Of a DNA stretch of 64,000 nucleotides, positions 45,269-53,605 are shown piece by piece (positions within the stretch are counted from its first letter, which is position 1; each line of letters starts with the position of its first letter). The DNA comes from Bacteroidales bacterium (lineage in GTDB: Bacteria; Bacteroidota; Bacteroidia; Bacteroidales; F082): positions 1-64,000 of the forward strand of contig WGCY01000033.1 of NCBI GenBank assembly GCA_015493525.1, written 5' to 3'. Made by a program: the position numbers and the translations under genes. Under the pieces are notes generated by a model. That model did not search any database. It was not told the DNA's origin and saw only the letters and a list, made by a program, of their open reading frames with translations.

Positions 45269-45820
45269 CTAATTCAGCTCCCTGACCATTCTGGGGGTCA
45301 TTAAAAACGCTACCCGTGCCTTTGCCCCATCGATTTCGTTCCATTTTTTTGCCTTGAAATGAACAGCCACAACCCCCGAAGTAGGCAGGTTATCGATGCG
45401 TCTGCCGCTGTCCAGAAAAAGGTTGGCCAATTCGGTAAAATCAGGATTGTGCCCCACGACCATAACCTTCTCCACCTCTTTGGGAAGTGCGTAGAGAATT
45501 TCCATTACATCATCCGTATCGGCCCCGTACAGCGTGCTGTTTTTTTCGATTTTATCTTCGGGGAAACCGATGCCATTTGCCAGCAAACGGGCAGTTTCGT
45601 AAGCCCGCGTTGCCGTGCTGCTGATGATCCGGTCGGGAAGTGTTTTTTGCTTTTTCAACCAGCCGGCCATTATTTCGGTCCGTTTTATCCCCACGGGGAG
45701 TAATTTTCTGTCGTGGTCGGAAACATTCAAATCATCCCACGATGATTTGGCATGCCGTGCTATGTAGAGTGTTTTCAATGGTTTGTTTTTAAATGAAAAG
45801 GGCCGTTGCCCGGAATCCAT
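45269..45820 (-). CDS. Histidine phosphatase family protein (SixA-like)
   Basis: The 183-residue reading frame has the phosphohistidine motif ARHAKSSW near residue 21 and the second histidine in VVGHNPDFTELANL. It is close to SixA, which removes phosphate from histidine-containing phosphotransfer domains, but other substrates are possible. The start is uncertain: the ATG at 45820 adds 14 residues (MDSGQRPFSFKNKP) before the usual SixA start, and a TTG at 45778 would begin exactly at KTLYIARHAKSSW. The TTG fits the family better, and neighbouring genes also use TTG. Confidence 0.85.
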   Translation of the reverse strand: MDSGQRPFSFKNKPLKTLYIARHAKSSWDDLNVSDHDRKLLPVGIKRTEIMAGWLKKQKTLPDRIISSTATRAYETARLLANGIGFPEDKIEKNSTLYGADTDDVMEILYALPKEVEKVMVVGHNPDFTELANLFLDSGRRIDNLPTSGVVAVHFKAKKWNEIDGAKARVAFLMTPRMVRELN

Positions 45821-45840
45821 GAAACCACGTTGTTCAAAAA

Positions 45841-47121
45841 TTAATAAGCAAACAACGGGAAACCGGCCATCATTTTGTTGACACGTTTTTTTACATCCGC
45901 AAGGACGGTTTCGCTTTCGATGTTGCTAATCACCTCGTCGATGAGTTCCACAATAGGCTCCATGTGGTTTTCCTTCAGCCCGCGGGTGGTAATGGCGGGC
46001 GTTCCAACACGCAAGCCACTGGTTTTGAAGGGTGAGCGGCTGTCGAAAGGGACCATGTTTTTGTTGACGGTAATATCAGCTTTCACCAACGTATTTTCCA
46101 CCATTTTGCCTGTAATATCGGGGAATTTTCCACGCAGGTCAATGAGCATCAAATGGTTGTCAGTACCGCCTGAAATCACATGATAGCCCCTGTCCATAAA
46201 GGCTTTGGACATAACCTGTGCATTTTTCTGAACCTGTAGGATATACTCGAAATAGCTGTCGGTAAGGGCTTCACCAAAGGCTACGGCCTTGGCGGCAATA
46301 ACATGTTCCAGCGGGCCTCCCTGGATGCCGGGAAAAATAGCCGAATTCAGCACAGCGGACATCATTTTGGTAACCCCTTTGGGTGTTTTCAAACCAAACG
46401 GATTTTCAAAATCTTCGCCCATGAGAATCATGCCGCCACGCGGGCCGCGCAATGTCTTGTGTGTGGTGGTGGTAACAATGTGGCAATATTCGATGGGGTC
46501 GTTCAGCAGTCCTTTGGCAATAATTCCGGCCGGGTGGGCGATGTCAGCCATGAGCAAAGCCCCCACTTCATCGGCAATGGCACGCATACGCTCGTAATTC
46601 CAGTCGCGCGAGTAGGCAGACGCTCCGGCAATAATCAATTTGGGTTTCTCCTTTTTGGCCAGCACCTCCATTTCGTCGTAGTCCACAGTGCCGGTATCTT
46701 CTTTCACTTTGTAAGCCACCGGATGATAAAGGATTCCTGAAGAGTTTACGGCAGAACCGTGCGACAGGTGTCCGCCATGCGACAGGTCAAGCCCCATGAA
46801 AGTATCGCCCGGTTTCAGGCAGGCCATCAAAACAGCCATGTTGGCCTGTGCACCGGAGTGTGGCTGTACATTGGCATACTCTGCATTGAAAAGTTCGCGA
46901 GCACGGTCAATGGCCAGTTGCTCCGACTGGTCCACAATCTCACAACCACCGTAATACCGTTTTCCCGGATAGCCTTCGGCGTATTTGTTGGTCATCACCG
47001 AGCCCATGGCTTCCAGCACCTGTTCACTCACAAAATTTTCAGAAGCAATAAGCTCAATACCACGCGTTTGGCGTTCTTTTTCCTGTTTTATCAGGTCAAA
47101 TATTTTTTGGTCTCTTTCCAT
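45841..47121 (-). CDS. glyA: Serine hydroxymethyltransferase
   Basis: The 426-residue enzyme opens [18 protein letters not shown] and has the PLP lysine in [15 protein letters not shown] near residue 230. The family blocks [19 protein letters not shown] and [14 protein letters not shown] are present and full length. It interconverts serine and glycine and charges tetrahydrofolate with one-carbon units. It is divergent from the threonine dehydrogenase-like gene, with a 104-base gap holding two divergent -7 boxes, so glycine production from serine and from threonine may be jointly controlled. Confidence 0.96.
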   Translation of the reverse strand: MERDQKIFDLIKQEKERQTRGIELIASENFVSEQVLEAMGSVMTNKYAEGYPGKRYYGGCEIVDQSEQLAIDRARELFNAEYANVQPHSGAQANMAVLMACLKPGDTFMGLDLSHGGHLSHGSAVNSSGILYHPVAYKVKEDTGTVDYDEMEVLAKKEKPKLIIAGASAYSRDWNYERMRAIADEVGALLMADIAHPAGIIAKGLLNDPIEYCHIVTTTTHKTLRGPRGGMILMGEDFENPFGLKTPKGVTKMMSAVLNSAIFPGIQGGPLEHVIAAKAVAFGEALTDSYFEYILQVQKNAQVMSKAFMDRGYHVISGGTDNHLMLIDLRGKFPDITGKMVENTLVKADITVNKNMVPFDSRSPFKTSGLRVGTPAITTRGLKENHMEPIVELIDEVISNIESETVLADVKKRVNKMMAGFPLFAY

Positions 47122-47157
47122 GATACTCTATTTAAGAATAGTTAATTTTTTGATGAA

Positions 47158-47165
47158 CAAAAATA
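47158..47165 (-). promoter_or_regulatory. -7 box of the glyA promoter
   Basis: The minus strand reads TATTTTTG, a perfect TAnnTTTG, 37 bases before the glyA start codon. Confidence 0.45.
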
Positions 47166-47189
47166 CTAAATTTCAACCAATTGTTTTAA

Positions 47190-47197
47190 TACTTTTG
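47190..47197 (+). promoter_or_regulatory. -7 box of the threonine dehydrogenase-like gene
   Basis: TACTTTTG matches TAnnTTTG, 28 bases before the start codon and 24 bases from the divergent glyA box. Confidence 0.45.
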
Positions 47198-47225
47198 CAA
47201 CGCTTATCTCATAAAAAAGACAATA

Positions 47226-48176
47226 ATGGAGAATATACTTGTTATCGGAAGTTCAGGGCAAATCGGTTCTGAACTGGTTATGGAACTCCGGAAAATTTAT
47301 GGCGACGAACATGTGTATGCCACCGACATTAAACAACCTACCCGGGAGATTAGGGCATCCGGCCCTTTCCAGATTTTGGATGTGCTGGATTTCAATAACC
47401 TTTTGCATTTTCTTGTAAGGTTTAAAATCACCCAGATTTATAATCTCGCCGCCGTTCTTTCGGGCAATGCCGAGAAAATCCCTTTGCAAGCCTGGGATAT
47501 CAACATGAAAGCGTTGATGAATACGCTGGAAGCTGCCCGCGAATCGGATGCCAAAAAAATATTCTGGCCCAGCTCCATTGCCGTGTTCGGCCCTACTACC
47601 CCGCGGCACAACACCCCACAACTTACCGTGATGGAGCCCAATACGGTTTACGGTATTTCCAAACTGGCCGGTGAACGCTGGGGCGAATATTATAACAAAC
47701 GTTATGGTGTGGACTTTCGCAGCGTGCGTTATCCGGGGCTCATCAGTTACAAAACCGAACCCGGTGGCGGCACAACCGATTATGCTGTGGAAATTTTCTT
47801 TGAAGCCATAAAAAAAGGCCGTTATGAATGTTTTCTGAAAGAGGATACTGCCCTGCCCATGATGTTTATGGATGATGCCATCAAAAACACCATCAAGCTG
47901 ATGCAGGCCGACCCCAAACGGCTTTCGCTGCGCTCGGCTTACAACATGGCCGGTATCTCTTTTGCCCCAAAACAGGTGGCTGCCGAAATTAAAAAGCACA
48001 TCCCGGAATTTACCATTTCCTACAAACCCGATTTCCGTCAGCCTATCGCCGACAGCTGGCCTGCCAGTATCGATGACAGTATCGCCCGGGCTGACTGGGG
48101 GCTGGAAACCACGTATGATATTGAAAAGCTGACCTCCACCATGCTGGAGAAAATCAGGGAAAAACAGGGGAAATAA
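47226..48176 (+). CDS. NAD-dependent epimerase/dehydratase family protein, L-threonine dehydrogenase type
   Basis: The 316-residue protein has the extended SDR Rossmann motif GSSGQIGSELVMELRKIYG, the catalytic pair Y-x3-K as YGISKLAGERW, and the pattern PSSIAVFG typical of the SDR-type L-threonine dehydrogenases found in Bacteroidota. The length (about 310-320) agrees. It would oxidise threonine to 2-amino-3-ketobutyrate, which is then cut to glycine. The divergent partner glyA also makes glycine, which supports the assignment. A nucleotide-sugar epimerase is the alternative but lacks context. Confidence 0.85.
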   Translation: MENILVIGSSGQIGSELVMELRKIYGDEHVYATDIKQPTREIRASGPFQILDVLDFNNLLHFLVRFKITQIYNLAAVLSGNAEKIPLQAWDINMKALMNTLEAARESDAKKIFWPSSIAVFGPTTPRHNTPQLTVMEPNTVYGISKLAGERWGEYYNKRYGVDFRSVRYPGLISYKTEPGGGTTDYAVEIFFEAIKKGRYECFLKEDTALPMMFMDDAIKNTIKLMQADPKRLSLRSAYNMAGISFAPKQVAAEIKKHIPEFTISYKPDFRQPIADSWPASIDDSIARADWGLETTYDIEKLTSTMLEKIREKQGK

Positions 48177-48270
48177 GAACGGATTGTGCTTACCGCGAAA
48201 GGATGTGTGTGTTTTACCACAAAGGACGAGAAAGAACGAGGGGACGAAGAGACAAAAAGACGAAAAGAAA

Positions 48271-48378
48271 TTAACCACAAAGGAACGCGAAGGGTTTTCA
48301 CGAAGTAGCGCAAAGGATTGGGTTCTGAATTTTTACCACAGGGGAACACAGGGTATTTTCACAGAGGGGCTCAATGGG
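48271..48378. repeat. Module Y, copy 2 (reverse complement of 25731-25840)
   Basis: By direct comparison the two copies share long identical runs, for example AAGTAGCGCAAAGG and GGTTCTGAATTTTT, in opposite orientation about 22.5 kb apart. Confidence 0.75.
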
Positions 48379-48420
48379 ACTCTCCTAAAAAAATCTCCCT
48401 TTGTCCTTGAACCTTCGGCT

Positions 48421-48443
48421 CATTCGGATTTGCAATCCGAATG
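48421..48443. repeat. 10-3-10 palindrome, copy 3
   Basis: Arm CATTCGGATT, loop TGC, arm AATCCGAATG: identical to the copy at 19500-19522, 29 kb away. Confidence 0.8.
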
Positions 48444-48455
48444 TTAAAGGGGTCA

Positions 48456-48470
48456 GGGATTTTTAATCCC
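48456..48470. repeat. Short palindrome GGGAT/ATCCC type
   Basis: GGGATT and AATCCC flank TTT. It follows the 10-3-10 copy by 12 bases and has the same kind of ATT/AAT inner arms. Confidence 0.5.
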
Positions 48471-48519
48471 GTTCAAAAAAACCTGTTCCCTCCGGATAAA
48501 ATATCCTTCTGCCCTTTCC

Positions 48520-48542
48520 GGCCGTGGTTAAAAATCACGGCC
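48520..48542. repeat. Palindrome with GGCCGTG/CACGGCC arms
   Basis: Seven-base perfect arms GGCCGTG and CACGGCC around an AT-rich nine-base loop, in the run of palindromes of island 2. Confidence 0.55.
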
Positions 48543-48758
48543 AGCGTTAATTTTTACCAACGAATTACACCAATTTCACGAAGCGGGTTTTTCTTTTCGC
48601 CGAAGGCAAAAAGAAAAATTGAGAGCAGTACAACGGGAAAAAGCAAGTCGGAAAATGGCTTTTGCCAAGCCGCAGGCGAGACAAAAACAAAAATTCGTGA
48701 AATTGGTGCAATTCGTTGGGGAAAAATCCCTGGTGTTACTTGGTGGTTTTCCGTTTTC

Positions 48759-48823
48759 AATTGCGAAGGCTCTCGCAACAATTTCTGCCTGCAAGGCTCC
48801 CGCCAATTGTTTCAGAGCTAAAC
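48759..48823 (+). repeat. Structured hairpin repeat, copy A
   Basis: Hairpin 48769-48818 (50 nt): GCTCT-cgc-AACAATT pairs with AATTGTT-tc-AGAGC around a 21-nt centre holding GCCTGCAAGGC. The unit starts at CAATTGCGAAG and ends at GCTAAAC. Confidence 0.75.
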
Positions 48824-48925
48824 ACGGGTAAAAAACACTCATCCGTTTAATTATGAGCCGCATAGGGCGGGTGTTGTGCGGGCAGCTGCGGCGTAAGAAT
48901 CTTTACTAAAAAGGTTACCATTTCC

Positions 48926-48990
48926 AACTGCGAAGACCCTCACGGCAATTTCCACCCGCAAAAGCCCATATAATTGCCTCAGGGTTAAAC
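48926..48990 (+). repeat. Structured hairpin repeat, copy B
   Basis: Hairpin 48936-48985 (50 nt): ACCCT-cac-GGCAATT pairs with AATTGCC-tc-AGGGT. Both stem blocks differ from copy A, with each change matched on the other strand of the stem. Confidence 0.75.
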
Positions 48991-49088
48991 GGGAAAAAAA
49001 TAGAAACGTTCAATTCTGAGCCACGTAGGGCGGAAAATGTGCGAAGGCAGTGGCGTGAGAATCTTCGCTAAAAAGGTTTTCCGTTTCC

Positions 49089-49153
49089 AATTGCGAAGGC
49101 TCTCGCAACAATTTCTGCCCGCAAGGCCCTCGCTAATTGTTTCAGAGCTAAAC
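49089..49153 (+). repeat. Structured hairpin repeat, copy C
   Basis: Hairpin 49099-49148 (50 nt) with the A-type stems GCTCT/AGAGC and AACAATT/AATTGTT. It starts 330 bases after copy A and is nearly identical to it, while the intervening copy B is of the other type. Confidence 0.75.
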
Positions 49154-49162
49154 GTTAAACAA

Positions 49163-49227
49163 AACTGCGAAGACCCTCACGGCAATGCCTGCCCGCAAGG
49201 CCTGCGCCCATTGCCTCAGGGCTGAAC
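49163..49227 (+). repeat. Structured hairpin repeat, copy D
   Basis: Hairpin 49173-49222 (50 nt) with B-type stems: CCCT/AGGG and GGCAAT/ATTGCC, the latter one pair shorter. It follows copy C by 74 bases, start to start, much closer than the other spacings (167 and 163). Confidence 0.7.
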
Positions 49228-49262
49228 GATTAAAAACCGGATTGGATATCTTGGGCCTTTTA

Positions 49263-49285
49263 CATTCGGGTTGCAAACCCGAATG
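49263..49285. repeat. 10-3-10 palindrome, GGG variant
   Basis: Arm CATTCGGGTT, loop GCA, arm AACCCGAATG. Compared with 19599-19621 one arm has A to G and the other the matching T to C. Confidence 0.8.
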
Positions 49286-49476
49286 AGCACGAGTAAAGGG
49301 TTTTTACCAAGCCGCAGGCGGACAAAAACAAAAATTCGTGTAATCCGTGTAATTCGTTGGCAAAAAGGCCTTTGGGTGACTTTGTGAAAATCCTTCGTGC
49401 AACTTTGTGGTTAGCCAATTGCCCTTTCCTGGTGGTTTTATTTTTACCAGGATTATCCGTTTCCCCAGAGAATTCT

Positions 49477-49484
49477 TATTTTTG
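49477..49484 (+). promoter_or_regulatory. -7 box of the GH2 operon
   Basis: TATTTTTG matches TAnnTTTG, 13 bases before the start codon of the GH2 gene. Confidence 0.4.
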
Positions 49485-49497
49485 AGCGTTTTCTTTC

Positions 49498-52131
49498 ATG
49501 AAAAATAGCAAAATGAGAAATTCTTACGCACTTTTCCGGTTTGCTTTGTCTGCAACCGTTTTCCTGATCCTTTCTTCGTGCAGCCACCATCCGGGCAATC
49601 CCTATTACAAAAAGAAACTGCAAAAAAACTGGATAGTCTTTCGTGCCGATGCAAAAACGCCCTCCGGGAAAATAGTAAGCAGCAAGGATTTTAAAATAAA
49701 AAACGGTTATCCCGCTTCCGTTCTTTCTACCGTACTGCATGTGCTGGTGGAAAACGGCGTTTATAAAAATATTTACAAAGACATGAACCTGAAAAAGATT
49801 CCTGTCGAACAATTCCACAAGCCGTGGTGGTACCGAACGGAATTTAACCTGAAAAAGGTCCCCCAAACCTTGTTGCTACGCTTCAACGGAATCAATTATA
49901 AAGCAGATGTGTGGCTTAACGGAAAGCAGATTGCCCGTCATTCCGAGCTGAAAAATTCATTTCGTCAGTTTACATTGAATATTTCAAAGGGGACGAAAGA
50001 AGGTAAAAACGTGTTGGCCGTATTGGTTTATCCGCCCAAAGCAGGCGATTTTACCATGGGTTTTGTGGACTGGAACCCGGCACCTCCCGATAACAATATG
50101 GGCATTTTCAGGGGTGTTTATCTCGAAGCCTGCAATGAAGTGGGTATTTCAAAGCCATTCATAGTAAGCACTTTAAATGATAATTTTACAAAAGCGGCCC
50201 TGACAGCCTCGGTTCAGGTTACCAACCACACCCAAACCGAACAGTTTGGCAAAGTATTTTTGAAAATAGATGGAAAAACCATTTCAAAACCGGTAACACT
50301 CCTTGCCCGTGAATCAAAAAAAGTAATTTTCTATCCGAAAGAATTTCCGGAATTAAACATACGGGGCCCGAAGCTTTGGTGGCCGCATACGTTGGGAACC
50401 CCATATTTATATCACGCAGAATTCACTTTTCATAATGCCGGAAAAATTACCGACAGCAAATCCATCGACTTTGGCATCCGAAAAGTCTCTGATTTTTATA
50501 CCCAAAAGGGATTCAGGGGATTTAAAATCAATGGAAAAAAGATTTTAATTCGCGGAGGTGGATGGGTTGACCATTTGTTGTTGGATGATACGCCCGAAAG
50601 TAACCGTAACCAGCTGGAGTATGTGAAAAATATGAACCTCAACACCATCCGGATGGAAGGTTTCTGGGGCAACAGCCCAAGCCTTTATTCGCTGGCCGAC
50701 AGCATGGGCATCATGATACTGGTAGGCTGGAGCTGCCAGTGGGAGTGGGAAAACCTGATGCACGTAAAATGTGATGCAAAATATGGTGGAATAACCGCTA
50801 AATCAGATATTGCCATGATGTCCGATGCCTGGCGCGACCAGATTGTATGGCTGAGGAACCATCCTTCCATATTTGTGTGGCTTGGCGGCAGTGATAAAAT
50901 ACCATCGCCGGCAGCAGAAAAAAGCTACCTGCACATCCTTTCTCAGATTGACTCCACCCGTGTTTACCTTGCTTCAGCCAAGGAATGGACTTCAACGGTA
51001 GGCCGCTCGGCAGTAAAAATGCGTGGCCCCTATGCTTACGAACCGCCGGTGTACTGGTTTGCCGATACGGCTTACGGAGGGGCTTTTGGCTTCAATACCG
51101 AAACCGGCCCCGGTGCCCAGGTTCCACCTGTACAGAGCATTAAAAAAATGCTCTCCCCAAAAAACCAATGGCCTGTGGACAGCGTTTGGGACTACCATTG
51201 CGGACGGCACATGTTCGGAAAACTCGACCGTTTTGTCAAAGCACTGGATAATCGCTATGGAAAATCATCCTCGCTAAACGAATTTGCAAAAAAAGCACAG
51301 GTCATGGAATACGAGATTATGCGTCCCATGTTTGAGGCATTTTCGGCTTACCGTTATAAATCCACGGGGGTAATCCAATGGATGTTGAACTCGGCCTGGC
51401 CGGAGATGTACTGGCAGCTTTACGATTATTACCTCAACCCGACGGGTGCCTTCTACGGCGCACAAAAGGCATCACAACCTTATCACACAATTTACGATTA
51501 TGCCCATCACTCGCTGTATGTGGTCAACGACAGGCTGCATGACAAAAACGGCTGTATGTTGCATATCAGGGTTTTCGATCAATTGTCGAACCTGAAATAT
51601 GAAAAGAAAATCAAAGTTAACCTGAAAGCCAACACAAGCCTTGAGGTAATGAAACTTCCCGTTTTTATATGGGCCAAAAATATTTATTTTATTGATTTGC
51701 AGTTGTTTGATAATAACAACAAAGAGGTGGACAACAACTTTTACTGGTTGTCCAAAAAAATGGACATCCTTGATTACAACCTGAAACCTCACGGCTGGTA
51801 TTTCTACACGCTCACAAGTCAGTATGCTGATTTCACAGCACTGAACAAACTTCCAAAAGTGAAAGTAAGGGCGAAAATTACCCAAAAAACAACAGGAAAG
51901 GATTATACGGTTTTTACCGTGATGTTGAAAAACAGCAACCAGCACATTGCCTTTTTCGAACAGGTGGGTATTGTCAATAAAACCGACGGACAGACCATTC
52001 TTCCCGTCCTTTGGTCGGACAATGATGTGTCGTTGCTTCCCGGAGAAACCCGGATACTCACAGCAAAAATTCACAATAAATATTTAAAAAATAAAACACC
52101 GGAACTGGTGGTAAAAGGATATAATGAATGA
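49498..52131 (+). CDS. GH2 exo-beta-D-glucosaminidase-like lipoprotein
   Basis: The 877-residue protein has a lipoprotein signal with box LSSC (Cys28), then the GH2 order: sugar-binding jelly roll (about 40-215, ending WNPAPPDNNMGIFRGVYLEA), immunoglobulin-like domain (220-325), TIM barrel (330-660) and C-terminal beta domains. The acid/base position reads GGSD (D466) where beta-galactosidases have NE, and the nucleophile is E535 in NTETGPG. Both features are those of exo-beta-D-glucosaminidases, which free GlcN from chitosan oligomers. A beta-mannosidase-like activity is the alternative. A second ATG at 49513 is possible. The stop overlaps the transporter start by 4 bases. Confidence 0.85.
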   Translation: MKNSKMRNSYALFRFALSATVFLILSSCSHHPGNPYYKKKLQKNWIVFRADAKTPSGKIVSSKDFKIKNGYPASVLSTVLHVLVENGVYKNIYKDMNLKKIPVEQFHKPWWYRTEFNLKKVPQTLLLRFNGINYKADVWLNGKQIARHSELKNSFRQFTLNISKGTKEGKNVLAVLVYPPKAGDFTMGFVDWNPAPPDNNMGIFRGVYLEACNEVGISKPFIVSTLNDNFTKAALTASVQVTNHTQTEQFGKVFLKIDGKTISKPVTLLARESKKVIFYPKEFPELNIRGPKLWWPHTLGTPYLYHAEFTFHNAGKITDSKSIDFGIRKVSDFYTQKGFRGFKINGKKILIRGGGWVDHLLLDDTPESNRNQLEYVKNMNLNTIRMEGFWGNSPSLYSLADSMGIMILVGWSCQWEWENLMHVKCDAKYGGITAKSDIAMMSDAWRDQIVWLRNHPSIFVWLGGSDKIPSPAAEKSYLHILSQIDSTRVYLASAKEWTSTVGRSAVKMRGPYAYEPPVYWFADTAYGGAFGFNTETGPGAQVPPVQSIKKMLSPKNQWPVDSVWDYHCGRHMFGKLDRFVKALDNRYGKSSSLNEFAKKAQVMEYEIMRPMFEAFSAYRYKSTGVIQWMLNSAWPEMYWQLYDYYLNPTGAFYGAQKASQPYHTIYDYAHHSLYVVNDRLHDKNGCMLHIRVFDQLSNLKYEKKIKVNLKANTSLEVMKLPVFIWAKNIYFIDLQLFDNNNKEVDNNFYWLSKKMDILDYNLKPHGWYFYTLTSQYADFTALNKLPKVKVRAKITQKTTGKDYTVFTVMLKNSNQHIAFFEQVGIVNKTDGQTILPVLWSDNDVSLLPGETRILTAKIHNKYLKNKTPELVVKGYNE

Positions 52132-53390
52132 AACGAAACTACCTCATTGTCGTCTTGATACTGATTACCTTTTTTGTCATCTCTTTCCTGACAAATATAC
52201 TCGGGGCACTCAATCCCAATGTCTCCTCAGGTTATCATCTCAGTGAAACACAAGCGGGATTTTTGCCCTTTGTCTTTTTTATTGCCTACGGTATCATGTC
52301 CATCCCATCCGGATTCCTGTTGGAAAAATGGGGCGGCAAACGGATGATGATGCTGGCCTTTTTGTTGGCGTTTCTGGGTGCCTTTGGCTTTGCCCTTTTC
52401 CCACAGTTCAATATTTTCATGTTGTCGCTTTTTGTCATTGGTACCGGTATGGCCGTTTTACAGGTGGTGATTAATCCCTTGCTGCGCGTGGCCGGTGGCG
52501 AGGAACATTATGCTTTCAATTCGGTTTTGGCACAACTTATTTTCGGGTTGGCCTCTTTTGTCAGCCCGTTGATGTACTCTTATCTTGTAATAAATATCGA
52601 CAAAGGAGCTGTCGGCAAACCGTTTATCGGGATGATGAGCAAAATAGTCCCGCCTCATTTTTCATGGGTTTCGGTTTACTGGGTTTTTGCCTTGCTGAGT
52701 TTGTTGATGATACTGGTGATTGCCACCGTGAAATTTCCGAAAGTTGAACTTCAGGAAGAGGAAAAAGCAGGTAGCCGTGCCAGCTATCTTGAGCTTTTCA
52801 AAAACAAATATGTCATCCTCTATTTTCTTGGGATTTTTGCCTATGTGGGCACCGAACAGGGCATTTCGTACTGGATGTCCAAGTTCCTGTACATTTACCA
52901 CGGTTTCAATCCTGACACGGTAGGTGCTTCCGCTGTTTCCTACTTTTGGGGGCTTATGACCATTGGCGGCGCACTGGGATTGGTTTTGCTGAAACTTTTC
53001 GACAGCAAGCCCGTGTTGCGCTGGTTTACCATTCTCGCCATTGTTAGCCTGGTTATCGGGCTGACCGGAAGTCCGCAACTCTCTTTGTGGGCTTTGCCTG
53101 TTTCCGGATTTTTCCTTTCGGTAATGTATCCTGTCATTGTTTCGCTGGGGCTTAACTCGGTAGCAAAACATCACGGTTCGTTTGCCGGGATTTTAATGAC
53201 AGGGATTGCGGGCGGGGCCATCATCCAGCTACTGATTGGCGGCATCAGTGATTTTACCTCATTGAGGACGGGCATGTTGATACTTTTTGTTACGCTGGGT
53301 TACATTCTGAGTATCAGCTTTTGGGCAAAACCCATTGTCAACAACAAAACGATTTCGCTGAAGACGTTGTTGAAAGTAGGTACAAAGTAA
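52128..53390 (+). CDS. FucP/NagP-type sugar MFS transporter
   Basis: The 420-residue inner-membrane protein has 12 predicted helices and the features of the FucP group: FVISFLTNILGALNPNV in helix 1, YGIMSIPSGFLLEKWGGKR after helix 2, VINPLLRVAGG (the NPL motif of helix 5) and SYFWGLMTIGGALG in the second half. Members carry fucose, glucose/galactose, GlcNAc or similar sugars with H+. Its 4-base overlap with the GH2 gene implies that it takes up the monosaccharide released by that enzyme, probably glucosamine. Confidence 0.9.
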   Translation: MKRNYLIVVLILITFFVISFLTNILGALNPNVSSGYHLSETQAGFLPFVFFIAYGIMSIPSGFLLEKWGGKRMMMLAFLLAFLGAFGFALFPQFNIFMLSLFVIGTGMAVLQVVINPLLRVAGGEEHYAFNSVLAQLIFGLASFVSPLMYSYLVINIDKGAVGKPFIGMMSKIVPPHFSWVSVYWVFALLSLLMILVIATVKFPKVELQEEEKAGSRASYLELFKNKYVILYFLGIFAYVGTEQGISYWMSKFLYIYHGFNPDTVGASAVSYFWGLMTIGGALGLVLLKLFDSKPVLRWFTILAIVSLVIGLTGSPQLSLWALPVSGFFLSVMYPVIVSLGLNSVAKHHGSFAGILMTGIAGGAIIQLLIGGISDFTSLRTGMLILFVTLGYILSISFWAKPIVNNKTISLKTLLKVGTK

Positions 53391-53429
53391 AAACAGGGAA
53401 AAGAAATTGAAGGAATTGAAAACCCCACT

Positions 53430-53452
53430 CCTCCGCGTTTGTAACGCGGAGG
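53430..53452. repeat. 10-3-10 palindrome, GCG variant
   Basis: Arm CCTCCGCGTT, loop TGT, arm AACGCGGAGG. The architecture equals that of 19539-19561, with GGA/TCC in the arms replaced by GCG/CGC. Confidence 0.75.
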
Positions 53453-53564
53453 TATCTTCCCCTGCTATTCGGGATTTGTGCCAAAGGTACGCCTACGGAG
53501 TTATCCCAAACCAAAGGACCCGGGGATTTCCGAATTCCCCAATCAAACGAATGATAAATTTCCA

Positions 53565-53605
53565 CCTTCCGGGTCGCTGCCCGCTACCCCACTTCGACCC
53601 GGAAG
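53565..53605. repeat. Hairpin with perfect 12-bp stem
   Basis: CCTTCCGGGTCG at 53565-53576 is the exact reverse complement of CGACCCGGAAGG at 53594-53605, leaving a 17-base loop. It could terminate both convergent neighbours or be a member of a mobile palindrome family. Confidence 0.65.

Larger units (their letters stand above)
48180..49470. repeat. Intergenic repeat island 2
   Basis: About 1.3 kb without a credible gene, bounded by the threonine dehydrogenase-like gene and the GH2 gene, both on the plus strand. It contains module Y reversed (48271-48378), several palindromes (48421-48443, 48456-48470, 48520-48542, 49263-49285), four tandem copies of the 50-nt hairpin repeat (48759-49227) and a reversed module X-like piece (49351-49413). 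The order is the mirror image of island 1. Confidence 0.75.

Noticed and set aside
47253-48278. 341-codon minus-strand ORF opposite the threonine dehydrogenase-like gene
   Set aside because: It is antisense to a gene with complete SDR motifs and its own promoter.
48759-49227. CRISPR array
   Set aside because: The repeated unit is about 65 bases with a large internal palindrome, the spacings are unequal (167, 163, 74), and the intervals are themselves similar to each other. No cas genes are present.
48759-49227. Integron attC array (GTTAAAC occurs near the ends of some units)
   Set aside because: There are no cassette ORFs between the units, no integron integrase in the window, and the inverse core sequence is absent. 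The match to GTTRRRY is too short.
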